Part shown: positions 48,287 through 62,559 of the stretch, piece by piece
How positions within the stretch are numbered: position 1 is the first letter of the stretch
Layout of the letters: each line of letters begins with the position of its first letter
NCBI RefSeq assembly: GCF_964204645.1
Contig: NC_134033.1
Location: 1 to 64,000 of the forward strand
Reading direction: 5' to 3'
Source of the DNA: Tubulanus polymorphus
Lineage: Eukaryota > Nemertea > Palaeonemertea > Tubulaniformes > Tubulanidae
Length of the DNA stretch: 64,000 nucleotides
Translations under genes and position numbers: made by a program
Notes under the pieces: model-generated
Told to the model about the DNA's origin: nothing
Seen by the model: the letters and a program-made list of their open reading frames with translations, nothing else
Database searches by the model: none

Positions 48287-51200
48287 TTCAATAAGCCTTA
48301 ACCCATCTTTTCAGATTGAATCCATCATCTTTAGAACCAAAAGCAGCCAGAAAATTCTGTTTCTTTCCACCTATCTATTTGAAATCAGTTCAATACGCCT
48401 TAACCCATCTTTTCACATTGATCCATCATCTTTAGAAACAAAAGCAGCCTGAAAATTCGGTTTCTTTCCACCTATCTATTTGAAATCAGTTCAATACGCC
48501 CTAACCCATCTTTTTAGATTGAATCCATCATCTTCAGAACCAAAAGCAGCCAGAAAATTCTGATTCTCTCCACCTATCTATTTTAAATCAGTTCAATAAG
48601 CCTTAACCCATCTTTTCAGATTGAATCCATCATCTTTAGAACCAAAAGCAGCCAGAAAAGTCTGTTTCTTTCCACCTATCTATTTGAAATCAGTTCAATA
48701 CGCCTTTACTCATCTTTTCAGATTGAATCCATCATCTTTAGAACCAAGAGCAGCCAGAAAATTCTGTTTCTTTCCACCTATCTATTTGAAATCAGTTCAA
48801 TGCGCCTTAACCCATCTTTTCAGATTGATTCCATCATCCTCAGAACCAAAAGCAGCCAGAAAATTCTTATTCTTTCCACCTATTTATTTTAAATCAGTTC
48901 AATAAGCCTTAACCCATCTTTTCAGATTGAATCCATCATCATCTTTAAAACCAAAAGCAGCCAGAAAATTCTGTTTCTTTCCACCTATCTATTTGAAATC
49001 AGTTCAATACGCCTTTACTCATCTTTTCAGATTGAATCCATCAATTTCAGAAGCATAAGTAGCAAGAAAATTCTGAATCTTTCCACCTATCTATTTGAAA
49101 TCAGTTCAATACGCCTTAACCCATCTTTTCACATTGAATCCATCATCTTCAGAACCAAAAGCAGCCAGAAAATTCTTATTCTTTCCACCTATTTATTTTA
49201 AATCAGTTCAATAAGCCTTAACCCATCTTTTCAGATTGAATCCATCATCTTTAGAACCAAAAGCAGCCAGAAAATTCTGTTTCTTTCCACCTATCTATTT
49301 GAAATCAGTTCAATACGCCTTAACCCATCTTTTCACATTGATCCATCATCTTTAGAAACAAAAGCAGCCTGAAAATTCGGTTTCTTTCCACCTATCTATT
49401 TGAAATCAGTTCAATACGCCCTAACCCATCTTTTTAGATTGAATCCATCATCTTCAGAACCAAAAGCAGCCAGAAACTTCTGATTCTTTCCACCTATCTA
49501 TTTTAAATCAGTTCAATAAGCCTTAACCCATCTTTTCAGATTGAATCCATCATCTTTAGAACCAAAAGCAGCCAGAAAAGTCTGTTTCTTTCCACCTATC
49601 TATTTGAAATCAGTTCAATACGCCTTTACTCATCTTTTCAGATTGAATCCATCATCTTTAGAACCAAGAGCAGCCAGAAAATTCTGTTTCTTTCCACCTA
49701 TCTATTTGAAATCAGTTCAATGCGCCTTAACCCATCTTTTCAGATTGATTCCATCATCTTCAGAACCAAAAGCAGCCAGAAAATTCTTATTCTTTCCACC
49801 TATTTATTTTAAATCAGTTCAATAAGCCTTAACCCATCTTTTCAGATTGAATCCATCATCATCTTTAAAACCAAAAGCAGCCAGAAAATTCTGTTTCTTT
49901 CCACCTATCTATTTGAAATCAGTTCAATACGCCTTTACTCATCTTTTCAGATTGAATCCATCAATTTCAGAAGCATAAGTAGCAAGAAAATTCTGAATCT
50001 TTCCACCTATCTATTTGAAATCAGTTCAATACGCCTTAACCCATCTTTTCAGATTGAATCCATCATCTTCAGAACCGAAAGCAGCCAGAAAATTCTGATT
50101 CTTTCCACCTATCTATTTTAAATCAGTTCAATGCGCCTTAACCCATCTTTTCAGCCTGAATCCATCATCTTCAGAACCGAAAGCAGCTAGAAAATTCTTA
50201 TTCTTTCCACCTATTTATTTGAAATCAGTTCAATGCGCCTTAACCCATCTTTTCAGATTGAATCCATCATCTTTAGAACCATATTTAGCTAGAAAAATCT
50301 GTATCTTTCAACCCATCTACTCGAAATAAGTTCAGTTTACCTTATCCTATCATTTCAGATCGAGTCTATCATCTTCAGAACCAAATGCAGCCAGAAAATT
50401 CTGAATCTTTCCACCTATCTATTTGAAATCAGTTCAATACGCCTTAACCCATCTTTTCACATTGATCCATCATCTTTAGAAACAAAAGCAGCCAGAAAAT
50501 TCTGTTTCTTTCCACCTATCTATTTGAAATCAGTTCAATACGACTTAACCCATCTTTTCCGATTGAATCCATCATCTTCAGAACCAAAAGCAGCCAGAAA
50601 ATTCTTATTCTTTCCACCTATTTATTTTAAATCAGTTCAATAAGCCTTAACCCATCTTTTCAGATTGAATCCATCATCATCTTTAAAACCAAAAGCAGCC
50701 AGAAAATTCTGTTTCTTTCCACCTATCTATTTGAAATCAGTTCAATACGCCTTTACTCATCTTTTCAGATTGAATCCATCAATTTCAGAAGCATAAGTAG
50801 CAAGAAAATTCTGAATCTTTCCACCTATCTATTTGAAATCAGTTCAATACGCCTTAACCCATCTTTTCAGATTAAATCCATCATCTTCAGAACCGAAAGC
50901 AGCCAGAAAATTCTGATTCTTTCCACCTATCTATTTTAAATCAGTTCAATGCGCCTTAACCCATCTTTTCAGATTGAATCCATCATCTTCAGAACCAAAA
51001 GCAGCCAGAAAATTCTTATTCTTTCCACCTATTTATTTTAAATCAGTTCCATAAGCCTTAACCCATCTTTTCAGATTGAATCCATCATCTTTAGAACCAA
51101 AAGCAGCCAGAAAATTCTGTTTCTTTCCACCTATCTACTTGAAATCAGTTCAATACACCCAAACCCATCAATTAAGATAGAATTCATCATCTTTAGAACC

Positions 51201-52518
51201 ATATTTAGCTAGAAAAATCTGTATCTTTCAACCCATCTACTCGAAATAAGTTCAGCTTACCTTATCCTATCATTTCAGATCGAGTCTATCATCTTCAGAA
51301 CCAAACGCAGCCAGAAAATTCTGATTCTTTCAACCTATCTATTTGAAATCAGTTCAATACGCCTTTCCTTATCTTTTCAGATTGAATCCATCAATTTCAG
51401 AAGCATAAGTAGCAAGAAAATTCTGAATCTTTCCACCTATCTATTTGAAATCAGTTCAATACGCCTTAACCCATCTTTTCAGATTGAATCCATCATCTTC
51501 AGAACCAAAAGCAGCCAGAAAATTCTGTTTCTTTCCACCTACCTATTTGAAATCAGTTCAATACGCCTTAACCCACCGTTTCACATTGATCCATCATCTT
51601 TAGAAACAAAAGCAGCCAGAAAATTCTGTTTCTTTCCACCTATCTATTTGAAATCAGTTCAATACGCCCTAACCCATCTTTTCAGATTGAATCCATCATC
51701 TTCAGAACCAAAAGCAGCCAGAAAATTCTGATTCTTTCCACCTATCTATTTGAAATCAGTTCAATACGCCTTTACTCATCTTTTCAGATTGAATCCATCA
51801 TCTTTAGAACCAAGAGCAGCCAGAAAATTCTGTTTCTTTCCACCTATCTATTTGAAATCAGTTCAATACGCCTTTACTCATCTTTTCAGATTGAATCCAT
51901 CAATTTCAGAAGCATAAGTAGCAAGAAAATTCTGAATCTTTCCACCTATCTATTTGAAATCAGTTCAATACGCCTTAACCCATCTTTTCACATTGAATCC
52001 ATCATCTTCAGAACCAAAAGCAGCCAGAAAATTCTTATTCTTTCCACCTATTTATTTTAAATCAGTTCAATAAGCCTTAACCCATCTTTTCAGATTGAAT
52101 CCATCATCTTTAGAACCAAAAGCAGCCAGAAAATTCTGTTTCTTTCCACCTATCTATTTGAAATCAGTTCAATACGCCTTTACTCATCTTTTCAGATTGA
52201 ATCCATCAATTTCAGAAGCATAAGTAGCAAGAAAATTCTGAATCTTTCCACCTATCTATTTGAAATCAGTTCAATACGCCTTAACCCATCTTTTCAGATT
52301 GAATCCATCATCTTCAGAACCGAAAGCAGCCAGAAAATTCTGATTCTTTCCACCTATCTATTTTAAATCAGTTCAATGCGCCTTAACCCATCTTTTCAGA
52401 CTGAATCCATCATCTTCAGAACCGAAAGCAGCTAGAAAATTCTTATTCTTTCCACCTATTTATTTGAAATCAGTTCAATGCGCCTTAACCCATCTTTTCA
52501 GATTGAATCCATCATCTT
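48287..52518. repeat. Large duplicated block inside the satellite, copy 2 (4.2 kb)
   Basis: This is the partner of 29811-34042. The right end is sharp: at about 52,518 the sequence switches to a CATCTTCAG monomer where copy 1 continues into the CATATTTAGCTAG monomer. Confidence 0.8.
48621..49540. repeat. Higher-order repeat HOR-1, third unit (920 bp)
   Basis: This unit lies within the 18,476 bp offset duplication and matches the unit at 30145, including the private change CATCATCCTCAG. Confidence 0.9.
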
Positions 52519-55190
52519 CAGAACCAAAAGCAGCCAGAAAATTCTTATTCTTTCCACCTATTTATTTTAAATCAGTTCAATAAGCCTTAACCCATCTTTT
52601 CAGATTGAATCCATCATCTTTAGAACCAAAAGCAGCCAGAAAATTCTGAATCTTTCCACCTATCTATTTGAAATCAGTTCAATGCGCCTTAACCCATCTT
52701 TTCACATTGATCCATCATCTTTAGAAGCAAAAGCAGCCAGAAAATTCTGAATCTTTCCACCTATCTATTTGAAATCAGTTCAATACGCCTTAACCCATCT
52801 TTTCAGATTGAATCCATCATCTTCAGAACCAAAAGCAGCCAGAAAATTCTTATTCTTTCCACCTATTTATTTGAAATCAGTTCAATGCGCCTTAACCCAT
52901 CTTTTCAGATTGAATCCATCATCTTCAGAACCAAAAGCAGCCAGAAAATTCTTATTCTTTCCACCTATTTATTTGAAATCAGTTCAATAAGCCTTAACCC
53001 ATCTTTTCACATTGATCCATCATCTTTAGAAACAAAAGCAGCCAGAAAATTCTGTTTCTTTCCACCTATCTATTTGAAATCAGTTCAATACGCCCTAACC
53101 CATCGTTTCAGATTGAATCCATCATCTTCAGAACCAAAAGAAGCCAGAAAATTCTGATTCTTTCCACCTATCTATTTGAAATCATTTCAATACGCCTTAA
53201 CCCATCTTTTCACATTGATCCATCATCTTTAGAAACAAAAGCAGCCAGAAAATTCTGTTTCTTTCCACCTATCTATTTGAAATCAGTTCAATACGCCTTA
53301 ACCCATCTTTTCAGATTGAATCCATCAACTTCAGAAGCATAAGTAGTCAGAAAATTCTTAATCTTTTAACCAATCTATTAAAAATCAGTTCTGTACATCC
53401 TAACCCATCAATTAAGATAGAATTCATCATCTTTAGAACCATATTTAGCTAGAAAAATCTGTATCTTTCAACCCATCTACTCGAAATCAGTTCAGTTTAC
53501 CTTATCCTATCATTTCAGATCGAGTCTATCATCTTCAGAACCAAAAGCAGCCAGAAAATTCTGATTCTTTCAACCTATCTATTTGAAATCAGTTCAATAC
53601 GCCTTTCCTCATCTTTTCAGATTGAATCCATCAATTTCAGAAGCATAAGTAGCAAGAAAATTCTGAATCTTTCCACCTATCTATTTGAAATCAGTTCAAT
53701 ACGCCTTAACCCATCTTTTCACATTGAATCCATCATCTTCAGAACCAAAAGCAGCCAGAAAATTCTTATTCTTTCCACCTATTTATTTTAAATCAGTTCA
53801 ATAAGCCTTAACCCATCTTTTCAGATTGAATCCATCATCTTTAGAACCAAAAGCAGCCAGAAAATTCTGTTTCTTTCCACCTATCTATTTGAAATCAGTT
53901 CAATACGCCTTAACCCATCTTTTCACATTGATCCATCATCTTTAGAAACAAAAGCAGCCTGAAAATTCGGTTTCTTTCCACCTATCTATTTGAAATCAGT
54001 TCAATACGCCCTAACCCATCTTTTTAGATTGAATCCATCATCTTCAGAACCAAAAGCAGCCAGAAAATTCTGATTCTTTCCACCTATCTATTTTAAATCA
54101 GTTCAATAAGCCTTAACCCATCTTTTCAGATTGAATCCATCATCTTTAGAACCAAAAGCAGCCAGAAAAGTCTGTTTCTTTCCACCTATCTATTTGAAAT
54201 CAGTTCAATACGCCTTTACTCATCTTTTCAGATTGAATCCATCATCTTTAGAACCAAGAGCAGCCAGAAAATTCTGTTTCTTTCCACCTATCTATTTGAA
54301 ATCAGTTCAATGCGCCTTAACCCATCTTTTCAGATTGATTCCATCACCTTCAGAACCAAAAGCAGCCAGAAAATTCTTATTCTTTCCACCTATTTATTTT
54401 AAATCAGTTCAATAAGCCTTAACCCATCTTTTCAGATTGAATCCATCATCATCTTTAAAACCAAAAGCAGCCAGAAAATTCTGTTTCTTTCCACCTATCT
54501 ATTTGAAATCAGTTCAATACGCCTTTACTCATCTTTTCAGATTGAATCCATCAATTTCAGAAGCATAAGTAGCAAGAAAATTCTGAATCTTTCCACCTAT
54601 CTATTTGAAATCAGTTCAATACGCCTTAACCCATCTTTTCAGATTGAATCCATCATCTTCAGAACCGAAAGCAGCCAGAAAATTCTGATTCTTTCCACCT
54701 ATCTATTTTAAATCAGTTCAATGCGCCTTAACCCATCTTTTCAGACTGAATCCATCATCTTCAGAACCGAAAGCAGCTAGAAAATTCTTATTCTTTCCAC
54801 CTATTTATTTGAAATCAGTTCAATGCGCCTTAACCCATCTTTTCAGATTGAATCCATCATCTTTAGAACCATATTTAGCTAGAAAAATATGTATCTTTCA
54901 ACCCATCTACTCGAAATAAGTTCAGTTTACCTTATCCTATCATTTCAGATCGAGTCTATCATCTTCAGAACCAAATGCAGCCAGAAAATTCTGAATCTTT
55001 CCACCTATCTATTTGAAATCAGTTCAATACGCCTTAACCCATCTTTTCACATTGATCCATCATCTTTAGAAACAAAAGCAGCCAGAAAATTCTGTTTCTT
55101 TCCACCTATCTATTTGAAATCAGTTCAATACGACTTAACCCATCTTTTCCGATTGAATCCATCATCTTCAGAACCAAAAGCAGCCAGAAA
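52036..55190. repeat. Duplicated block, copy 1 (about 3.15 kb)
   Basis: It matches 59172-62326 at a constant offset of 7,136 at all points checked. It contains the very divergent monomer CTTTTAACCAATCTATTAAAAATC near 53,365. One difference seen is A at 54,889 where the other copy has C. Confidence 0.8.
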
Positions 55191-58100
55191 ATTCTTATTC
55201 TTTCCACCTATTTATTTTAAATCAGTTCAATAAGCCTTAACCCATCTTTTCAGATTGAATCCATCATCATCTTTAAAACCAAAAGCAGCCAGAAAATTCT
55301 GTTTCTTTCCACCTATCTATTTGAAATCAGTTCAATACGCCTTTACTCATCTTTTCAGATTGAATCCATCAATTTCAGAAGCATAAGTAGCAAGAAAATT
55401 CTGAATCTTTCCACCTATCTATTTGAAATCAGTTCAATACGCCTTAACCCATCTTTTCAGATTAAATCCATCATCTTCAGAACCGAAAGCAGCCAGAAAA
55501 TTCTGATTCTTTCCACCTATCTATTTTAAATCAGTTCAATGCGCCTTAACCCATCTTTTCAGATTGAATCCATCATCTTCAGAACCAAAAGCAGCCAGAA
55601 AATTCTTATTCTTTCCACCTATTTATTTTAAATCAGTTCCATAAGCCTTAACCCATCTTTTCAGATTGAATCCATCATCTTTAGAACCAAAAGCAGCCAG
55701 AAAATTCTGTTTCTTTCCACCTATCTACTTGAAATCAGTTCAATACACCCAAACCCATCAATTAAGATAGAATTCATCATCTTTAGAACCATATTTAGCT
55801 AGAAAAATCTGTATCTTTCAACCCATCTACTCGAAATAAGTTCAGCTTACCTTATCCTATCATTTCAGATCGAGTCTATCATCTTCAGAACCAAACGCAG
55901 CCAGAAAATTCTGATTCTTTCAACCTATCTATTTGAAATCAGTTCAATACGCCTTTCCTTATCTTTTCAGATTGAATCCATCAATTTCAGAAGCATAAGT
56001 AGCAAGAAAATTCTGAATCTTTCCACCTATCTATTTGAAATCAGTTCAATACGCCTTAACCCATCTTTTCAGATTAAATCCATCATCTTCAGAACCGAAA
56101 GCAGCCAGAAAATTCTGATTCTTTCCACCTATCTATTTTAAATCAGTTCAATGCGCCTTAACCCATCTTTTCAGATTGAATCCATCATCTTCAGAACCAA
56201 AAGCAGCCAGAAAATTCTTATTCTTTCCACCTATTTATTTTAAATCAGTTCCATAAGCCTTAACCCATCTTTTCAGATTGAATCCATCATCTTTAGAACC
56301 AAAAGCAGCCAGAAAATTCTGTTTCTTTCCACCTATCTACTTGAAATCAGTTCAATACACCCAAACCCATCAATTAAGATAGAATTCATCATCTTTAGAA
56401 CCATATTTAGCTAGAAAAATCTGTATCTTTCAACCCATCTACTCGAAATAAGTTCAGCTTACCTTATCCTATCATTTCAGATCGAGTCTATCATCTTCAG
56501 AACCAAACGCAGCCAGAAAATTCTGATTCTTTCAACCTATCTATTTGAAATCAGTTCAATACGCCTTTCCTTATCTTTTCAGATTGAATCCATCAATTTC
56601 AGAAGCATAAGTAGCAAGAAAATTCTGAATCTTTCCACCTATCTATTTGAAATCAGTTCAATACGCCTTAACCCATCTTTTCAGATTGAATCCATCATCT
56701 TCAGAACCAAAAGCAGCCAGAAAATTCTGTTTCTTTCCACCTACCTATTTGAAATCAGTTCAATACGCCTTAACCCACCTTTTCACATTGATCCATCATC
56801 TTTAGAAACAAAAGCAGCCAGAAAATTCTGTTTCTTTCCACCTATCTATTTGAAATCAGTTCAATACGCCCTAACCCATCTTTTCAGATTGAATCCATCA
56901 TCTTCAGAACCAAAAGCAGCCAGAAAATTCTGATTCTTTCCACCTATCTATTTTAAAACAGTTCAATAAGCCTTAACCCATCTTTTCAGATTGAATCCAT
57001 CATCTTTAGAACCAAAAGCAGCCAGAAAAGGCTGTTTCTTTCCACCTATCTATTTGAAATCAGTTCAATACGCCTTTACTCATCTTTTCAGATTGATCCA
57101 TCATCTTTAGAAACAAAAGCAGCCTGAAAATTCGGTTTCTTTCCACCTATCTATTTGAAATCAGTTCAATACGCCCTAACCCATCTTTTTAGATTGAATC
57201 CATCATCTTCAGAACCAAAAGCAGCCAGAAAATTCTGATTCTTTCCACCTATCTATTTGAAATCAGTTCAATACGCCTTAACCCATCTTTTCACATTGAT
57301 CCATCATCTTTAGAAACAAAAGCAGCCTGAAAATTCGGTTTCTTTCCACCTATCTATTTGAAATCAGTTCAATACGCCCTAACCCATCTTTTTAGATTGA
57401 ATCCATCATCTTCAGAACCAAAAGCAGCCAGAAAATTCTGATTCTTTCCACCTATCTATTTTAAATCAGTTCAATGCGCCTTAACCCATCTTTTCAGATT
57501 GAATCCATCATCTTCAGAACCAAAAGCAGCCAGAAAATTCTTATTCTTTCCACCTATTTATTTTAAATCAGTTCCATAAGCCTTAACCCATCTTTTCAGA
57601 TTGAATCCATCATCTTTAGAACCAAAAGCAGCCAGAAAATTCTGTTTCTTTCCACCTATCTACTTGAAATCAGTTCAATACACCCAAACCCATCAATTAA
57701 GATAGAATTCATCATCTTTAGAACCATATTTAGCTAGAAAAATCTGCATCTTTCAACCCATCTACTCGAAATAAGTTCAGCTTACCTTATCCTATCATTT
57801 CAGATCGAGTCTATCATCTTCAGAACCAAACGCAGCCAGAAAATTCTGATTTTTTCAACCTATCTATTTGAAATCAGTTCAATACGCCTTAACCCATCTT
57901 TTCAGATTGAATCCATCATCTTCAGAACCAAAAGCAGCCAGAAAATTCTGTTTCTTTCCACCTACCTATTTGAAATCAGTTCAATACGCCTTAACCCATC
58001 TTTTCAGATTGAATCCATCATCTTCAGAACCAAAAGCAGCCAGAAAATTCTGTTTCTTTCCACCTATCTATTTGAAATCAGTTCAATACGCCTTTACTCA

Positions 58101-59171
58101 TCTTTTCAGATTGAATCCATCAATTTCAGAAGCATAAGTAGCAAGAAAATTCTGAATCTTTCCACCTATCTATTTGAAATCAGTTCAATACGCCTTAACC
58201 CATCTTTTCAGATTGAATCCATCATCTTCAGAACCAAAAGCAGCCAGAAAATTCTGTTTCTTTCCACCTACCTATTTGAAATCAGTTCAATACGCCTTAA
58301 CCCACCTTTTCACATTGATCCATCATCTTTAGAAACAAAAGCAGCCAGAAAATTCTGTTTCTTTCCACCTATCTATTTGAAATCAGTTCAATACGCCTTT
58401 ACTCATCTTTTCAGATTGAATCCATCATCTTCAGAACCAAAAGCAGCCAGAAAATTCTTATTATTTCCACCTATTTATTTTAAATCAGTTCAATAAGCCT
58501 TTACTCATCTTTTCAGATTGAATCCATCAATTTCAGAAGCATAAGTAGCAAGAAAATTCTGAATCTTTCCACCTATCTATTTGAAATCAGTTCAATACGC
58601 CTTAACCCATCTTTTCAGATTGAATCCATCATCTTCAGAACCGAAAGCAGCCAGAAAATTCTGATTCTTTCCACCTATCTATTTTAAATCAGTTCAATGC
58701 GCCTTAACCCATCTTTTCAGATTGAATCCATCATCTTCAGAACCGAAAGCAGCCAGAAAATTCTTATTCTTTCCACCTATTTATTTTAAATCAGTTCAAT
58801 AAGCCTTAACCCATCTTTTCAGATTGAATCCATCATCTTTAGAACCAAAAGCAGCCAGAAAATTCTGTTTCTTTCCACCTATCTATTTGAAATCAGTTCA
58901 ATACGCCTTAACCCATCTTTTCACATTGATCCATCATCTTTAGAAACAAAAGCAGCCAGAAAATTCTGATTCTTTCCACCTATCTATTTGAAATCAGTTC
59001 AATACGACTTAACCCATCTTTTCAGATTGAATCCATCATCTTCAGAACCAAAAGCAGCCAGAAAATTCTGATTCTTTCCACCTATCGATTTTAAATCAGT
59101 TCAATAAGCCTTAACCCATCTTTTCAGATTGAATCCATCATGTTTAGAACCAAAAGCAGCCAGAAAATTCT

Positions 59172-62100
59172 GTTTCTTTCCACCTATTTATTTTAAATCA
59201 GTTCAATAAGCCTTAACCCATCTTTTCAGATTGAATCCATCATCTTTAGAACCAAAAGCAGCCAGAAAATTCTGTTTCTTTCCACCTATCTATTTGAAAT
59301 CAGTTCAATACGCCTTTACTCATCTTTTCAGATTGAATCCATCAATTTCAGAAGCATAAGTAGCAAGAAAATTCTGAATCTTTCCACCTATCTATTTGAA
59401 ATCAGTTCAATACGCCTTAACCCATCTTTTCAGATTGAATCCATCATCTTCAGAACCGAAAGCAGCCAGAAAATTCTGATTCTTTCCACCTATCTATTTT
59501 AAATCAGTTCAATGCGCCTTAACCCATCTTTTCAGACTGAATCCATCATCTTCAGAACCGAAAGCAGCTAGAAAATTCTTATTCTTTCCACCTATTTATT
59601 TGAAATCAGTTCAATGCGCCTTAACCCATCTTTTCAGATTGAATCCATCATCTTCAGAACCAAAAGCAGCCAGAAAATTCTTATTCTTTCCACCTATTTA
59701 TTTTAAATCAGTTCAATAAGCCTTAACCCATCTTTTCAGATTGAATCCATCATCTTTAGAACCAAAAGCAGCCAGAAAATTCTGAATCTTTCCACCTATC
59801 TATTTGAAATCAGTTCAATGCGCCTTAACCCATCTTTTCACATTGATCCATCATCTTTAGAAGCAAAAGCAGCCAGAAAATTCTGAATCTTTCCACCTAT
59901 CTATTTGAAATCAGTTCAATACGCCTTAACCCATCTTTTCAGATTGAATCCATCATCTTCAGAACCAAAAGCAGCCAGAAAATTCTTATTCTTTCCACCT
60001 ATTTATTTGAAATCAGTTCAATGCGCCTTAACCCATCTTTTCAGATTGAATCCATCATCTTCAGAACCAAAAGCAGCCAGAAAATTCTTATTCTTTCCAC
60101 CTATTTATTTGAAATCAGTTCAATAAGCCTTAACCCATCTTTTCACATTGATCCATCATCTTTAGAAACAAAAGCAGCCAGAAAATTCTGTTTCTTTCCA
60201 CCTATCTATTTGAAATCAGTTCAATACGCCCTAACCCATCGTTTCAGATTGAATCCATCATCTTCAGAACCAAAAGAAGCCAGAAAATTCTGATTCTTTC
60301 CACCTATCTATTTGAAATCATTTCAATACGCCTTAACCCATCTTTTCACATTGATCCATCATCTTTAGAAACAAAAGCAGCCAGAAAATTCTGTTTCTTT
60401 CCACCTATCTATTTGAAATCAGTTCAATACGCCTTAACCCATCTTTTCAGATTGAATCCATCAACTTCAGAAGCATAAGTAGTCAGAAAATTCTTAATCT
60501 TTTAACCAATCTATTAAAAATCAGTTCTGTACATCCTAACCCATCAATTAAGATAGAATTCATCATCTTTAGAACCATATTTAGCTAGAAAAATCTGTAT
60601 CTTTCAACCCATCTACTCGAAATCAGTTCAGTTTACCTTATCCTATCATTTCAGATCGAGTCTATCATCTTCAGAACCAAAAGCAGCCAGAAAATTCTGA
60701 TTCTTTCAACCTATCTATTTGAAATCAGTTCAATACGCCTTTCCTCATCTTTTCAGATTGAATCCATCAATTTCAGAAGCATAAGTAGCAAGAAAATTCT
60801 GAATCTTTCCACCTATCTATTTGAAATCAGTTCAATACGCCTTAACCCATCTTTTCACATTGAATCCATCATCTTCAGAACCAAAAGCAGCCAGAAAATT
60901 CTTATTCTTTCCACCTATTTATTTTAAATCAGTTCAATAAGCCTTAACCCATCTTTTCAGATTGAATCCATCATCTTTAGAACCAAAAGCAGCCAGAAAA
61001 TTCTGTTTCTTTCCACCTATCTATTTGAAATCAGTTCAATACGCCTTAACCCATCTTTTCACATTGATCCATCATCTTTAGAAACAAAAGCAGCCTGAAA
61101 ATTCGGTTTCTTTCCACCTATCTATTTGAAATCAGTTCAATACGCCCTAACCCATCTTTTTAGATTGAATCCATCATCTTCAGAACCAAAAGCAGCCAGA
61201 AAATTCTGATTCTTTCCACCTATCTATTTTAAATCAGTTCAATAAGCCTTAACCCATCTTTTCAGATTGAATCCATCATCTTTAGAACCAAAAGCAGCCA
61301 GAAAATTCTGTTTCTTTCCACCTATCTATTTGAAATCAGTTCAATACGCCTTTACTCATCTTTTCAGATTGAATCCATCATCTTTAGAACCAAGAGCAGC
61401 CAGAAAATTCTGTTTCTTTCCACCTATCTATTTGAAATCAGTTCAATGCGCCTTAACCCATCTTTTCAGATTGATTCCATCACCTTCAGAACCAAAAGCA
61501 GCCAGAAAATTCTTATTCTTTCCACCTATTTATTTTAAATCAGTTCAATAAGCCTTAACCCATCTTTTCAGATTGAATCCATCATCATCTTTAAAACCAA
61601 AAGCAGCCAGAAAATTCTGTTTCTTTCCACCTATCTATTTGAAATCAGTTCAATACGCCTTTACTCATCTTTTCAGATTGAATCCATCAATTTCAGAAGC
61701 ATAAGTAGCAAGAAAATTCTGAATCTTTCCACCTATCTATTTGAAATCAGTTCAATACGCCTTAACCCATCTTTTCAGATTGAATCCATCATCTTCAGAA
61801 CCGAAAGCAGCCAGAAAATTCTGATTCTTTCCACCTATCTATTTTAAATCAGTTCAATGCGCCTTAACCCATCTTTTCAGACTGAATCCATCATCTTCAG
61901 AACCGAAAGCAGCTAGAAAATTCTTATTCTTTCCACCTATTTATTTGAAATCAGTTCAATGCGCCTTAACCCATCTTTTCAGATTGAATCCATCATCTTT
62001 AGAACCATATTTAGCTAGAAAAATCTGTATCTTTCAACCCATCTACTCGAAATAAGTTCAGTTTACCTTATCCTATCATTTCAGATCGAGTCTATCATCT

Positions 62101-62326
62101 TCAGAACCAAATGCAGCCAGAAAATTCTGAATCTTTCCACCTATCTATTTGAAATCAGTTCAATACGCCTTAACCCATCTTTTCACATTGATCCATCATC
62201 TTTAGAAACAAAAGCAGCCAGAAAATTCTGTTTCTTTCCACCTATCTATTTGAAATCAGTTCAATACGACTTAACCCATCTTTTCCGATTGAATCCATCA
62301 TCTTCAGAACCAAAAGCAGCCAGAAA
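59172..62326. repeat. Duplicated block, copy 2 (about 3.15 kb)
   Basis: This is the partner of 52036-55190. Its right end lies where TTCTTATTC in copy 1 is replaced by TTCTGATTC followed by CTATCGATTTT. Confidence 0.8.
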
Positions 62327-62559
62327 ATTCTGATTCTTTCCACCTATCGATTTTAAATCAGTTCAATAAGCCTTAACCCATCTTTTCAGATTGAATCCAT
62401 CATGTTTAGAACCAAAAGCAGCCAGAAAATTCTGTTTCTTTCCACCTATTTATTTTAAATCAGTTCAATAAGCCTTAACCCATCTTTTCAGATTGAATCC
62501 ATCATCTTCAGAACCAAAAGCAGCCAGAAAATTCTGATTCTTTCCACCTATCTATTTTA

